This document shows, piece by piece, positions 24,151 to 33,664 of a stretch of 64,000 bases of DNA. This DNA comes from Hydrogenophaga sp. Root209 (GTDB lineage Bacteria; Pseudomonadota; Gammaproteobacteria; Burkholderiales; Burkholderiaceae_C): positions 585,873 through 649,872 of the forward strand of contig NZ_LMIE01000029.1 of assembly GCF_001428625.1 (NCBI RefSeq), given 5' to 3'. A program made the position numbers and the translations under genes. A model generated the notes under the pieces. It ran no database searches. It saw only the letters and a program-made list of their open reading frames with translations, and was not told the DNA's origin. Position 1 is the stretch's first letter. Each line of letters starts with the position of its first letter.

Positions 24151-24272
24151 GCCGGAACAACCGAATATCCCTGTCTTTTCTGGTGACCTGGCTCACGGCG
24201 CGCGTTCGCGCACCGGTCACTGGGAGGGGGTATGCACCTGACGCCAAGCGAATCACAACTGGAGTAGCCGCG

Positions 24273-26774
24273 ATGAAAAAATCAAAACTGGTGATGGTGG
24301 GCAACGGCATGGCCGGTGTGCGCACGCTCGAAGAACTGCTCAAGATCGCCCCCGACCTCTACGACATCACGGTGTTCGGCGCCGAGCCCCACCCCAACTA
24401 CAACCGCATCCTGCTCTCGCCGGTGCTCGCCGGTGAGCAGACGCTGGACGAGATCGTCCTCAACGACTGGGCCTGGTACACCGAGAACGGCGTGACCCTG
24501 CACGCGGGCAAGACCGTGACCGAGGTGGACCGCATCAAGCGCGTGGTGCGCGCCACGGATGCGGACGGCAACGTGATCGAGGCGCCCTACGACCGCCTGA
24601 TCATGGCCACCGGCTCCAACCCCTTCATGCTGCCGCTGCCCGGCAAGGACCTGGCAGGCGTGCTGGCCTACCGCGACATCGCCGACACGCAGGCCATGAT
24701 CGACGCGGCCACGAAATACAAGCACGCGGTCGTCATCGGCGGTGGCCTGCTCGGCCTGGAAGCGGCCAACGGCCTGATGAAGCGCGGCATGACGGTGAGC
24801 GTGGTGCACGTGGCGCCCTGGCTCATGGAGCGCCAGCTCGACGACGCGGCGGGCAAGCTGTTGCAGCAGTCGCTGGAGACGCGCGGCATGAAGTTCCTGA
24901 TCGGTGCGCAGACGCAGGAGCTCGTCGGCAACGACGAAGGCCGCGAGGATGGGGAAGGGGCCCCGTCCAAAGGCCGGGTCCGGGCGATCCGCTTCAAGGA
25001 CGGCACCGAGCTTCCGGCCGACCTGGTGGTCATGGCGGTGGGCATCCGCCCCAACACGGCGCTGGCCGAGAGCATGCGCCTGCACGTGAACAAGGGCATC
25101 GTGGTGAGCGACACGCTGCAGACCGTGACCGATCCGCGCATCTACGCGGTGGGCGAGTGCGCGGCACACCGCGGCATCGCCTACGGCCTGGTGGCGCCGC
25201 TGTTCGAGCAGGGCAAGGTCTTGGCCACGCACCTGGCCGAGTTCGGCATCGGCCGCTACACCGGCTCGCTCACCTCGACCAAGCTCAAGGTCACCGGCAT
25301 CGACCTGTTCTCCGCCGGCAACTTCACCGGTGGCGCCCACACCGAAGAGATCGTGATGAGCGACCCTTCAGGCGGTGTCTACAAGAAGCTGGTGATCCAG
25401 GACGACAAGCTGGTGGGCGCCTGCCTGTACGGCGACACGGTCGACGGCTCCTGGTACTTCAAGCTGCTGCGCGATGGCCGAAGCGTGGCCGACATCCGCG
25501 ACAAGCTCATGTTCGGCGAATCCAACATCGGCGACGTGGGCCACCAGGGCCAGAGCAAGGCCTCGGCCATGGCCGATTCCGATGAGGTCTGCGGCTGCAA
25601 CGGTGTGACCAAAGGTGCCATCTGCAAGGCCATCAAGGACAAGGGCCTGTTCACGCTGGAAGAGGTGCGCAAGCAGACCAAGGCCAGTGCCTCCTGCGGT
25701 TCGTGCACCGGACTGGTCGAACAGATCCTGATGTTCACCGCCGGCGGCGACTACTCGGCCACGCCCAAGCTCAAGGCCATGTGCGCCTGCACCGACCACG
25801 GGCACCAGGCGGTGCGCGACGCCATTCGGCAGAGCAAATACACCAACACTGGCGCTGTGTTCTCCGGCATGGGCTGGCGCACGCCCAACGGCTGTGCCAG
25901 TTGCCGCCCGGCCGTCAACTACTACCTGATCAGCACCTGGCCCAAGGAGGCCAAGGACGATCCGCAGAGCCGCTTCATCAACGAGCGCATGCACGCCAAC
26001 ATCCAGAAGGACGGCACCTACAGCGTGATCCCGCGCATGTGGGGCGGCGAGACCACGGCCGACGAATTGCGCCGCATCGCCGACGCGGTGGACAAGTACA
26101 AGATCCCCACCGTGAAGGTCACTGGCGGCCAGCGCATTGACCTGCTGGGTGTGAAGAAGGAAGACTTGCAGGCCGTGTGGAACGACATCGGCATGCCCAG
26201 CGGCCACGCTTACGCCAAGGCGCTGCGCACGGTGAAGACCTGCGTAGGCAGCGAGTGGTGCCGCATGGGCACGCAGGACAGCACGCAAATGGGCAAGGAC
26301 CTGGAACGCGCGATGTGGCGCATGTACGCGCCGCACAAGGTCAAGTTCGCCGTCTCGGGCTGCCCGCGCAACTGCGCCGAGGCAGGCATCAAGGACGTGG
26401 GGATCATCGGCGTGGACTCGGGCTGGGAGATGTACGTGGCCGGCAACGGAGGCATCAAGACCGAGGTGGCGCACTTCTTCACCAAGCTCAAGACCGCCGA
26501 AGAAGTGCTCGAGTACACCGGCGCCTTCATGCAGCTCTACCGCCTGGAAGGCTGGTACCTGGAGCGGACGGTGCACTACGTGAACCGCGTGGGCCTGGAC
26601 TACGTGAAGAAAAAGATCCTTGATGACCACGAAGGCCGCAGGGCGCTGTGGGCCGAGCTGCAGTTCGCGCTCGACGGTGAACCCGATCCGTGGTTTGAAC
26701 ACCAGAAGGCCGCTGTGGACACGCGGCAGTTCATTCCGATCAAGGCGGCTGCCATGGAAGGGAGCACGGCATGA
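24273..26774 (+). CDS. nirB: NADH-dependent assimilatory nitrite reductase, large subunit
   Basis: This 833-residue protein has an FAD/NADH domain (1-400, starting MKKSKLVMVGNGMAGVRT). A BFD-like [2Fe-2S] domain lies near 440-490 (CGCNGVTKGAIC, CGSCTGLV) and a second cysteine segment near 505-550. The siroheme-[4Fe-4S] domain has CVGSEWCRMGTQDS near 656 and SGCPRNCAEAG near 693. It reduces nitrite to ammonium with six electrons from NADH. The start at 24273 is chosen for the family N-terminus and the GGAG; the longer in-frame reading is rejected. It overlaps nirD by ATGA. Confidence 0.97.
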   Translation: MKKSKLVMVGNGMAGVRTLEELLKIAPDLYDITVFGAEPHPNYNRILLSPVLAGEQTLDEIVLNDWAWYTENGVTLHAGKTVTEVDRIKRVVRATDADGNVIEAPYDRLIMATGSNPFMLPLPGKDLAGVLAYRDIADTQAMIDAATKYKHAVVIGGGLLGLEAANGLMKRGMTVSVVHVAPWLMERQLDDAAGKLLQQSLETRGMKFLIGAQTQELVGNDEGREDGEGAPSKGRVRAIRFKDGTELPADLVVMAVGIRPNTALAESMRLHVNKGIVVSDTLQTVTDPRIYAVGECAAHRGIAYGLVAPLFEQGKVLATHLAEFGIGRYTGSLTSTKLKVTGIDLFSAGNFTGGAHTEEIVMSDPSGGVYKKLVIQDDKLVGACLYGDTVDGSWYFKLLRDGRSVADIRDKLMFGESNIGDVGHQGQSKASAMADSDEVCGCNGVTKGAICKAIKDKGLFTLEEVRKQTKASASCGSCTGLVEQILMFTAGGDYSATPKLKAMCACTDHGHQAVRDAIRQSKYTNTGAVFSGMGWRTPNGCASCRPAVNYYLISTWPKEAKDDPQSRFINERMHANIQKDGTYSVIPRMWGGETTADELRRIADAVDKYKIPTVKVTGGQRIDLLGVKKEDLQAVWNDIGMPSGHAYAKALRTVKTCVGSEWCRMGTQDSTQMGKDLERAMWRMYAPHKVKFAVSGCPRNCAEAGIKDVGIIGVDSGWEMYVAGNGGIKTEVAHFFTKLKTAEEVLEYTGAFMQLYRLEGWYLERTVHYVNRVGLDYVKKKILDDHEGRRALWAELQFALDGEPDPWFEHQKAAVDTRQFIPIKAAAMEGSTA

Positions 26775-27154
26775 ACAGCTGGATTCCGATCGCCCGCGTC
26801 GACGACATTCCCGTGCTCGGTTCGCGCTGTGTCCAGCGCGAACACGGCCTGGACGTCGCGGTATTCCGCAACGCCCAGGACGAGGTTTTCGCCCTGCTCG
26901 ACCGTTGCCCGCACAAGGGCGGCCCGCTGAGCCAGGGCATCGTCTTCGGCACCAGCGTGGCCTGCCCGCTGCACAACTGGACCATCGGCTTGGACAGCGG
27001 CTGCGCGAGGGCACCCGACGAGGGCTGCACGCCGCGCTTCGCGGTGAAGGTGGAAGAAGGCGTGGTGCACCTGGACGCGCACGAACTCGCCAGCCACGCA
27101 ACCGACCTCACCCGTCCGATCGCCGGCCCCCAGCGCAAGACCACCACCGCATGA
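26771..27154 (+). CDS. nirD: Nitrite reductase small subunit (Rieske-type)
   Basis: This 127-residue protein has a Rieske fold with ligand motifs CPHKGGPLSQG (about residue 46) and CPLHNWTIGL (about 68). NirD assembles with NirB in the cytoplasm. Some NirD proteins lack the ligands, but here both C-x-H motifs are present, so a [2Fe-2S] cluster is likely. It is coupled to nirB and nasA by ATGA overlaps at both ends. Confidence 0.95.
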   Translation: MNSWIPIARVDDIPVLGSRCVQREHGLDVAVFRNAQDEVFALLDRCPHKGGPLSQGIVFGTSVACPLHNWTIGLDSGCARAPDEGCTPRFAVKVEEGVVHLDAHELASHATDLTRPIAGPQRKTTTA

Positions 27155-29928
27155 ACCCGACCACCACCCGCTCAACCTGCCCCTACTGCGGCGTGGGCTG
27201 CGGGGTGCTGATCGACAGTGTGGGCAGCCAGATCACCGACGTGCGCGGCGACCCGCAGCACCCGGCCAACTTTGGCAAGCTCTGCACCAAGGGCCAGACG
27301 CTGCACCTCACCGCCTCGCCCGCGATCGCGCTGCAGACGCGGCTGCTGCAACCCATGCAGCGCCTGCAACGCGGTGCGAGCGCGCAGCCCCTGGCCTGGG
27401 ACGCCGCGCTCGACCTCGCCACCGATCGCTTCGCGTCGGTCATCGAAAGCCATGGCCCCGATGCGGTGGGCTTCTACATCAGCGGCCAGTTGCTCACCGA
27501 GGACTACTACGTCTTCAACAAACTGGCCAAAGGCCTGATCGGCACCAACAACGTCGACACCAACTCGCGCCTGTGCATGAGCAGTGCGGTGGCCGGCTAC
27601 AAGCTCACGCTGGGCGCCGACGCGCCGCCCGCCTGCTACGACGACGTGAACCACGCCAGTTGCCTGTTCATCGTCGGCAGCAACGCGGCCTTTGCCCACC
27701 CGGTGCTGTTTCGCCGCATCGAAGAAGCGAAGAAGGCCAACCCCGCCATGAAGGTGATCGTGGCCGACCCACGCCGCACCGACACCGCCGGCTTCTCCGA
27801 TCTCTACCTGCCGCTGCAACCCGGCAGCGACGTGATGCTGTTCCACGGCCTGCTGCACATCATGCTGTGGGAAGGCTGGCTGGATGCCGCCTACATCGCC
27901 GCGCACACCACCGGGTTTGATGCACTCAAGGCGCTGGCGCGCGAGTACACGCCCGAGCGCGTGGCGCAGGCCTGCGGCGTGCCGAAGGAAGACCTGTACA
28001 CCGCCGCGCAGTGGTTTGCACAGTCGCCCGCCACGCTCAGTCTCTACTGCCAGGGCTTGAACCAGAGCAGCAGCGGCACCGCGAAGAACGCCACCCTGAT
28101 CAACCTGCACCTGGCCACCGGCCAGATCGGCAAGCCCGGCGCCGGCCCCTTCAGCCTGACCGGCCAGCCCAATGCCATGGGTGGGCGCGAGGTCGGTGGC
28201 CTGGCCAACCTGCTGAGCGCCCACCGCGACCTGGCCAATCCGCAGCACCGCGCCGAAGTGGCCGCGCTCTGGGGATTGCCGAGCGTGCCCGAGAAGCCGG
28301 GCAAGAGCGCGGTGGAAATGTTCCAGGCGGCAGCCGATGGTGAGATCAAGGCGTTGTGGATCGCCTGCACCAACCCGGCCCAGTCCATGCCCGACCAGGC
28401 CACCGTGCGCCGCGCGCTGCAGCGCGCCGAGTTCGTGGTGGTGCAGGAGGCCTATGCCACAGCCGCCACCTGCGACTTCGCCGACCTGCTGCTGCCCGCC
28501 ACCACCTGGGGCGAGAAGGACGGCACCGTCACCAACAGCGAGCGGCGTATCAGCCGCGTGCGCCCGGCCGTGACCGCACCAGGTGAGTCCCGCCACGACT
28601 GGCGCATCGTGGTCGACTTCGCGCAGCGGCTCGAAGCCCGCTTGCGGCCCAACGAAGCCACGCTGTTCCCCTACCCGTCACCCGAGCCCATCTGGAACGA
28701 ACACCGCGAATCCACCCGCGGGCGCGACCTCGACATCACCGGCCTGAGCTACGCGATGCTGGAACAACAAGGCCCGCAACAGTGGCCGATGCGCACCGGC
28801 GAGACCGTGGGCCAGGAACGCCTGTACGAAGACGGCATCTTCCCCACGCCCGACGGACGCGCCCGCTTTGCCGCCCTGCCCTTCGTGCCGCTGGCCGAGC
28901 CGCGCGAATCGCGCTACCCGTTCTCGCTCACCACCGGCCGCCTGCGTGACCAGTGGCACGGCATGACGCGCACCGGCACGCTGGGCCGACTGTTCGGCCA
29001 CGTGGCCGAGCCGGCGGTGCAACTCAACCCGCAAGACATGGTGCGCCGCGGCCTGAAAGAAGGCGATCTGGTGCACGTGACCAGCAAGCGCGGTTCCATC
29101 CTGGTGCCGTTGCAAGGCTCGACCGACATCGGCCTGTCGCAGGCCTTCATCGCCATGCACTGGGGCGCCGAATACCTCAGCGGCCTCAGCAGCACCGGCA
29201 CGGCGCTGGCTGGTGTGAACGCGCTCACCACCTCGGCCTACTGCCCCTCGTCCAAGCAGCCCGAACTCAAGCACGCGGCGGTGAAGGTCCTCAAGGCCGA
29301 GCTCCCCTGGATGCTGCTGGCCATGGCCTGGCTGCCCGAGGCCGGTGCGCTGGGCGCCCTGCAAGGATTGCGCGAACTCATGGCGCGGTTCCCGTTCGCC
29401 TCGTGTGTGCCGTTCGGCCGGGAACGCACCGGTGTGCTGTTCCGCGCGGCCGCGCACGATGCGCCCGACACCGCCCTCATGGAGCGCATCGAGCACCTGC
29501 TGGGCCTGAACACGCCGGACGCCCTGCGCTACGCCGACAAGCGCCTGGGCCAGCGCCGCGCCGCGCGGCTGGTGCGGGTGGGCGAGGTCACACAGCTCGA
29601 CGGTTTCATGCTCGCTGGCGACACGCGCGCCGAGGCCTGGCTCAAGCCCCTGCTGCAGGACGAGCTGGCCGCAGACGCCTATGGCCGGCGCCTGCTGATG
29701 CCAGGCGCCAAGCCGCCGGTGGCCATCGAGGCCAAAGGCCGGCAGATCTGCACCTGCTTCAATGTGACCGACCTGGCCATCACCGGGCGGCTCGCCACCT
29801 GCGAGGGCAGCGATGACGAGCGCCTGGCCACGCTGCAGACCAGCCTGCGTTGCGGGACCAATTGCGGCTCCTGCGTGCCCGAACTCAAACGCCTCGTGCG
29901 CGCCACCCCGGCGCTGCAGGCCGCCTGA
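27151..29928 (+). CDS. nasA: Assimilatory nitrate reductase catalytic subunit (molybdopterin, with C-terminal BFD domain)
   Basis: This 925-residue protein has an N-terminal [4Fe-4S] site (CPYCGVGCGV, then GKLCTKG). The Mo-bisMGD oxidoreductase body follows, and at about residues 865-920 a BFD-like [2Fe-2S] domain (QICTCFNVTD, CGTNCGSCVPEL). It reduces nitrate to nitrite in the cytoplasm. The BFD domain is typical of NasA that takes electrons from a separate donor; no nasC-type reductase gene is in the window, so the donor may be ferredoxin or flavodoxin. It is the last gene of the nirB operon. Confidence 0.95.
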   Translation: MNPTTTRSTCPYCGVGCGVLIDSVGSQITDVRGDPQHPANFGKLCTKGQTLHLTASPAIALQTRLLQPMQRLQRGASAQPLAWDAALDLATDRFASVIESHGPDAVGFYISGQLLTEDYYVFNKLAKGLIGTNNVDTNSRLCMSSAVAGYKLTLGADAPPACYDDVNHASCLFIVGSNAAFAHPVLFRRIEEAKKANPAMKVIVADPRRTDTAGFSDLYLPLQPGSDVMLFHGLLHIMLWEGWLDAAYIAAHTTGFDALKALAREYTPERVAQACGVPKEDLYTAAQWFAQSPATLSLYCQGLNQSSSGTAKNATLINLHLATGQIGKPGAGPFSLTGQPNAMGGREVGGLANLLSAHRDLANPQHRAEVAALWGLPSVPEKPGKSAVEMFQAAADGEIKALWIACTNPAQSMPDQATVRRALQRAEFVVVQEAYATAATCDFADLLLPATTWGEKDGTVTNSERRISRVRPAVTAPGESRHDWRIVVDFAQRLEARLRPNEATLFPYPSPEPIWNEHRESTRGRDLDITGLSYAMLEQQGPQQWPMRTGETVGQERLYEDGIFPTPDGRARFAALPFVPLAEPRESRYPFSLTTGRLRDQWHGMTRTGTLGRLFGHVAEPAVQLNPQDMVRRGLKEGDLVHVTSKRGSILVPLQGSTDIGLSQAFIAMHWGAEYLSGLSSTGTALAGVNALTTSAYCPSSKQPELKHAAVKVLKAELPWMLLAMAWLPEAGALGALQGLRELMARFPFASCVPFGRERTGVLFRAAAHDAPDTALMERIEHLLGLNTPDALRYADKRLGQRRAARLVRVGEVTQLDGFMLAGDTRAEAWLKPLLQDELAADAYGRRLLMPGAKPPVAIEAKGRQICTCFNVTDLAITGRLATCEGSDDERLATLQTSLRCGTNCGSCVPELKRLVRATPALQAA

Positions 29929-29985
29929 ACCATCGCTTTGACCATATAACGCCGAGTCATCAAACTTGCCGGACAATCGCGCGCC

Positions 29986-30915
29986 ATGGGGATCAGCCAA
30001 TACATCAAGGAAATCGGCCGCGGCAAGGACGGCGCGCGTTCGCTCACGCGCGCCCAGGCCACCGACCTGCTGGGCCAGGTGCTCGACGGCACGGTGACGG
30101 ACCTGGAGGTGGGTGGTTTCTGCCTGGCCATGCGCATCAAGGGCGAAACCGCGGACGAGATGGCCGGCTTCCTGGATGCGGCACATGCACGTCTGCACAA
30201 GCTGCCCGACAACGACCTCACCACCGTGGTGCTGCCCAGCTACAACGGTGCACGCAAGCTGCCGGTGCTCACCCCCTTGCTCGCGCTGTTGCTGGCGCGC
30301 CGCGGCGCGGCGGTGCTGGTGCACGGCACGGCCACCGAAGACAAGCGCGTGTTCGCCGCCAGCGTGTTCGCCGAGCTCGGCGTGTTGCCCGCCACCCGCA
30401 TGACCGCACTCGCGGCTGGCGAAGTGGCCTTCGTGCCCACCGAGGTGCTGTCCCCAGGCCTCAAGCGCCTGCTCGATGTGCGCCGTGCGGTTGGGCTGCG
30501 CAACCCGGCGCACAGTCTGGTCAAGCTCATGAATCCGTGCGAAGGCAAAGCCTTCATCGTCGGCAGCTACACCCACCCCGAATACGCCAGCTCCATGGCC
30601 GCCACCTGGGCCCTCACCGGCGCGCACGCGTTGCTGTTGCGTGGCACCGAAGGTGAACCGGTGGCCGACGCACGCCGCACGCCGCGCATGGAAATCTTTC
30701 AGGATGGCGAACGCACCGAGGTACAGCCGCAACAAGACGGCCCGCTGGCGAAACTGCCTTCGCTGCCCTCGGTGGACGCATCGAACACAGCGCATTACAT
30801 CCGCGCCGTGCTCAACGGCTCGTTACCAATTCCCACCCCGATCGCACTGCAGGTGGAACACATCTTGCGAGCGGTTCAACACCATGATTCCCCAGCCCAT
30901 GCACACGCCATCTGA
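29986..30915 (+). CDS. ybiB: YbiB/TrpD2 family DNA-binding protein
   Basis: This 309-residue protein has the anthranilate phosphoribosyltransferase fold (NGARKLPVLTPLLALLLA, VHGTATEDKRVF). The catalytic motifs of TrpD are not conserved. E. coli YbiB is known to bind nucleic acid and is LexA-regulated. It begins 57 bases after nasA and overlaps the cobA start by 32 bases, so it is carried within the nitrate cluster. Its role there is unclear. Confidence 0.85.
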   Translation: MGISQYIKEIGRGKDGARSLTRAQATDLLGQVLDGTVTDLEVGGFCLAMRIKGETADEMAGFLDAAHARLHKLPDNDLTTVVLPSYNGARKLPVLTPLLALLLARRGAAVLVHGTATEDKRVFAASVFAELGVLPATRMTALAAGEVAFVPTEVLSPGLKRLLDVRRAVGLRNPAHSLVKLMNPCEGKAFIVGSYTHPEYASSMAATWALTGAHALLLRGTEGEPVADARRTPRMEIFQDGERTEVQPQQDGPLAKLPSLPSVDASNTAHYIRAVLNGSLPIPTPIALQVEHILRAVQHHDSPAHAHAI

Positions 30916-31684
30916 GTTCCTGCCCGGCACCGTCGCACTCGTGGGCGCGGGCCCGGGCGACCCGGAGTTGCTCACGCTCAAAGCCGTCAAGGCGATCAGC
31001 GCGGCCACCGTGCTGCTGGTCGACGATCTGGTGAGCGATGCGGTGCTGGCCCACGCCCGCCCCAGTGCGCGCATCGTGCACGTGGGCAAGCGCGGTGGCT
31101 GCAAGAGCACGCCGCAGGCCTTCATCGAAAAGCTCATGGTCATGGCCGCGAGTGAAGGCGAAGTGGTGGTGCGCCTGAAGGGTGGCGACCCATTCATCTT
31201 TGGACGCGGTGGCGAAGAGGTGGAGCACCTGCGAGCTGCCGGCATCGAGGTGCAGGTCATCAACGGCATCACCGCGGGACTGGCCGGTCTCACCTCATTG
31301 GGTGTGCCACTCACGCACCGCGAACACGCCCACGGCGTGGTGTTCGTCACCGGCCATGCCAAACCCGGCGACAGCGGCACCGACTGGCCAGCCCTGGCCG
31401 CCACCGCGCGCGACGCCAAGCTCACGCTGGTGATCTACATGGGCGTGAGCGGCTCGGAGCAGATTCAGACCGAGCTGCTCACCGGTCTGCCGGCCCACAC
31501 GCCGGTGGCCGTGATCCAGCACGCCAGCCTGCCCCAACAACGGCACGCCGTCACCACGCTGGGGCAACTGCGCGCCACCATCGAGCGCGAGGGACTGGGC
31601 AGCCCGGCCGTGATCGTGGTGGGTGATGTGGTGAGCGGCATTGCCGCGATGCAGGTTCCGCACGCGCTCGCACGCAGCGCCTGA
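30884..31684 (+). CDS. cobA: Uroporphyrinogen-III C-methyltransferase
   Basis: This SUMT has about 266 residues: VALVGAGPGDPELLTLKA near residue 16, VRLKGGDPFIFGRGGEE near 95 and a GITAGLAG loop. It makes precorrin-2, precursor of the siroheme needed by NirB. No CysG-type dehydrogenase/ferrochelatase domain is fused. The start at 30884 (MIPQPMHTPS) overlaps ybiB; ATG at 30899 is an alternative. The location beside nirB and nasA fits the siroheme demand. Confidence 0.93.
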   Translation: MIPQPMHTPSEFLPGTVALVGAGPGDPELLTLKAVKAISAATVLLVDDLVSDAVLAHARPSARIVHVGKRGGCKSTPQAFIEKLMVMAASEGEVVVRLKGGDPFIFGRGGEEVEHLRAAGIEVQVINGITAGLAGLTSLGVPLTHREHAHGVVFVTGHAKPGDSGTDWPALAATARDAKLTLVIYMGVSGSEQIQTELLTGLPAHTPVAVIQHASLPQQRHAVTTLGQLRATIEREGLGSPAVIVVGDVVSGIAAMQVPHALARSA

Positions 31685-31741
31685 GCGCCGCTACACTCCC
31701 GCTCGGGCGCGCTCTGTGGCGCGCTTCAGGCAGGGAGGCGC

Positions 31742-32869
31742 ATGCTCAAGAAACTCAACGAATTCACCGAAAGCCACGGCGCCTTGCGCCCAGGCCGCGG
31801 CCTGGTCACCGGCGTGATCGCCCTGTCGCTGGCCATCTTGTGCTTCCTGGGCGTGATGGCCTTTCATTTCCCGCAGTACCTCACCACACCCCAGCTGCGC
31901 CAGCAGTACGACGTGGCGCTCATGCGCCAACTGCTGTTCGGCGCGATGGTGGTGGCGGGAGGCCTGAGCCTGGTGAACGTGCTGTTCAACCGCGCACGCT
32001 GGCTCTCGGCCTTTGCCTTCGCGCTGGTCACGCTCAGCGCGCTGCTGGGTGGGCACCAGGTCGAGGTCGACCCGAACTTTCCCGACAACACGCCCTACAT
32101 CGGCATGGACTGGTTCATCCTGGACTTGCTGGGCTCGGCGCTGATCTTCATCTTCATCGAGAAACTCTTTGCCCTGCGCAAGGACCAGCCGGTGTTTCGC
32201 CCCGAGTGGCAGACCGACTTCCACCACTTCATCGTCAACCACATGGTCATCGGCTTCATGCTGCTGGCCACCAACCTGCTGGTGCACAACATTTTCGGCT
32301 GGGTGCCGGTGGAGGGCGTGCGTGGCTGGATCGCGGCGCTGCCCTTCTGGGCCGCGCTGCCGCTCATCATCCTGGTGGCCGACCTCGCCCAGTACTGGAC
32401 GCACCGCGCCTACCACGAGGTGCCGCTGCTCTGGCGCCTGCACGCGGTGCACCACAGCACCAAGCACATGGACTGGATGGCCGGCTCGCGCCAGCACATC
32501 CTGGAAACCATCATCACGCGCACCCTGGTGCTCGGGCCCATCTACCTGCTGGGCTTTTCCAAGGAAGTGATCGACGCCTACATCATCGTGGTGGGTTTCC
32601 AGGCCGTGTTCAACCACGCCAACGTGAGCGTGCGCCTGGGCCCGCTGCGCTACCTCATCGTCACGCCCAACTTCCACCACTGGCACCACAGCCAGGATGC
32701 GGATGCGCTGGACAAGAACTACGCCGCGCACTATGCCTTTCTGGACCACCTGTTCGGCACAGCCGTCAACAGCCCCAAGCTGTGGCCCGAGCGCTATGGC
32801 GTGCTGGGCGACTACGTGCCCAAGGGCTTTCTGAAGCAGATCGCGTTCCCCTTCACCTGGAAGGGCTGA
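31742..32869 (+). CDS. Sterol desaturase/fatty acid hydroxylase family membrane protein
   Basis: This 375-residue protein has about seven hydrophobic helices. The diiron histidine boxes are HRAYH (about residue 222), HAVHHS (about 236) and HHWHHS (about 320). The family inserts oxygen or double bonds into lipids in the membrane. The exact substrate is unknown. It stands alone between cobA and a PilJ-type protein. AGGGAGG lies 4 bases before the ATG. Confidence 0.85.
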   Translation: MLKKLNEFTESHGALRPGRGLVTGVIALSLAILCFLGVMAFHFPQYLTTPQLRQQYDVALMRQLLFGAMVVAGGLSLVNVLFNRARWLSAFAFALVTLSALLGGHQVEVDPNFPDNTPYIGMDWFILDLLGSALIFIFIEKLFALRKDQPVFRPEWQTDFHHFIVNHMVIGFMLLATNLLVHNIFGWVPVEGVRGWIAALPFWAALPLIILVADLAQYWTHRAYHEVPLLWRLHAVHHSTKHMDWMAGSRQHILETIITRTLVLGPIYLLGFSKEVIDAYIIVVGFQAVFNHANVSVRLGPLRYLIVTPNFHHWHHSQDADALDKNYAAHYAFLDHLFGTAVNSPKLWPERYGVLGDYVPKGFLKQIAFPFTWKG

Positions 32870-32942
32870 GCGCGCCACGCTGGTGCACACCGCGCGAGCG
32901 GAGCATGCACAGCCGTGGCCCGGCGATTGCTTGGTGTTAGGC

Positions 32943-33638
32943 ATGACATCACTCACCGCTTACACCACCGCCTCCACCACCTTCAAGCGAAATGACACGC
33001 CGGCCCACATCGCCGGCCTCTCTCTGGTCAATCTTGCGGCGCGCCAGCGCATGCTCTCGCAGCGCATGATCCTGCAGACCGTGCTGGCCGCCCACGGCGA
33101 CACGGGGCGTGTGCAGGCCGCGCAGCGCAGCCTGCAGATGTTCACCGAAAGTCAGCAGCACCTGCTGACCACCGCCGCGCAGCTGGAGCCCGCCAGCGCA
33201 CGCAAGATCACCGAAACCTACCAGGGCGCGCGTGGGGTCGGCCCCGTGGTGCAGGCCTTCATGCAGCTCGTGCGCAGCGCGCTCGACCAGATCGAGGCCG
33301 CCAGCCCCCGCCTGTCTTCCACCACGGCCGAGCTGGTCGACCACACCGACCGCATCCTCGAAGCGCTCAACACCGCCGCCACCGCGTTCGACGAAGTCGC
33401 CAGGCTGCGCTCCGACACCATGATGAAAGAGCTGGCAGGCATCGTCGACGACATCCAGAGCGTGGCCAAGGAAGCCAAGGTGGTGAGCTTCAACGCGCAG
33501 GTGATCGCCGCGCGGGCCGGCCAACACGGCCGTGAATTCGCGGTGGTCGCCAATGTCCTGTCGGACATCACCGGCGAAATCGACAGGCTCACCAGAAAGG
33601 CCGCCGTGCTCGCCGAGCGAAGCAGAAGCAACGGCTGA
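32943..33638 (+). CDS. Soluble PilJ-domain sensor with a short MCP-like helix
   Basis: This 231-residue protein has no membrane segment. The start at 32943 (MTSLTAYTT) is chosen over an in-frame upstream ATG because the extra residues look non-coding. A PilJ-type unit lies near residues 28-130 with the P-box-like motif NLAARQRMLSQRM. The C-terminal 60 residues resemble the tip region of chemoreceptors (VSFNAQVIAARAGQHGREFA) but are too short for a full signalling domain. It may be a cytoplasmic nitrate sensor; partner unknown. Confidence 0.7.
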   Translation: MTSLTAYTTASTTFKRNDTPAHIAGLSLVNLAARQRMLSQRMILQTVLAAHGDTGRVQAAQRSLQMFTESQQHLLTTAAQLEPASARKITETYQGARGVGPVVQAFMQLVRSALDQIEAASPRLSSTTAELVDHTDRILEALNTAATAFDEVARLRSDTMMKELAGIVDDIQSVAKEAKVVSFNAQVIAARAGQHGREFAVVANVLSDITGEIDRLTRKAAVLAERSRSNG

Positions 33639-33664
33639 ACGGCGGTGCGCCTACACTGCGCGCC

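Noticed and set aside
24084-24272. Longer nirB reading starting at 24084
   Set aside because: The extra 63 residues lie in the leader with the hexaloop hairpins, are not NirB-like, and a good GGAG precedes the ATG at 24273.
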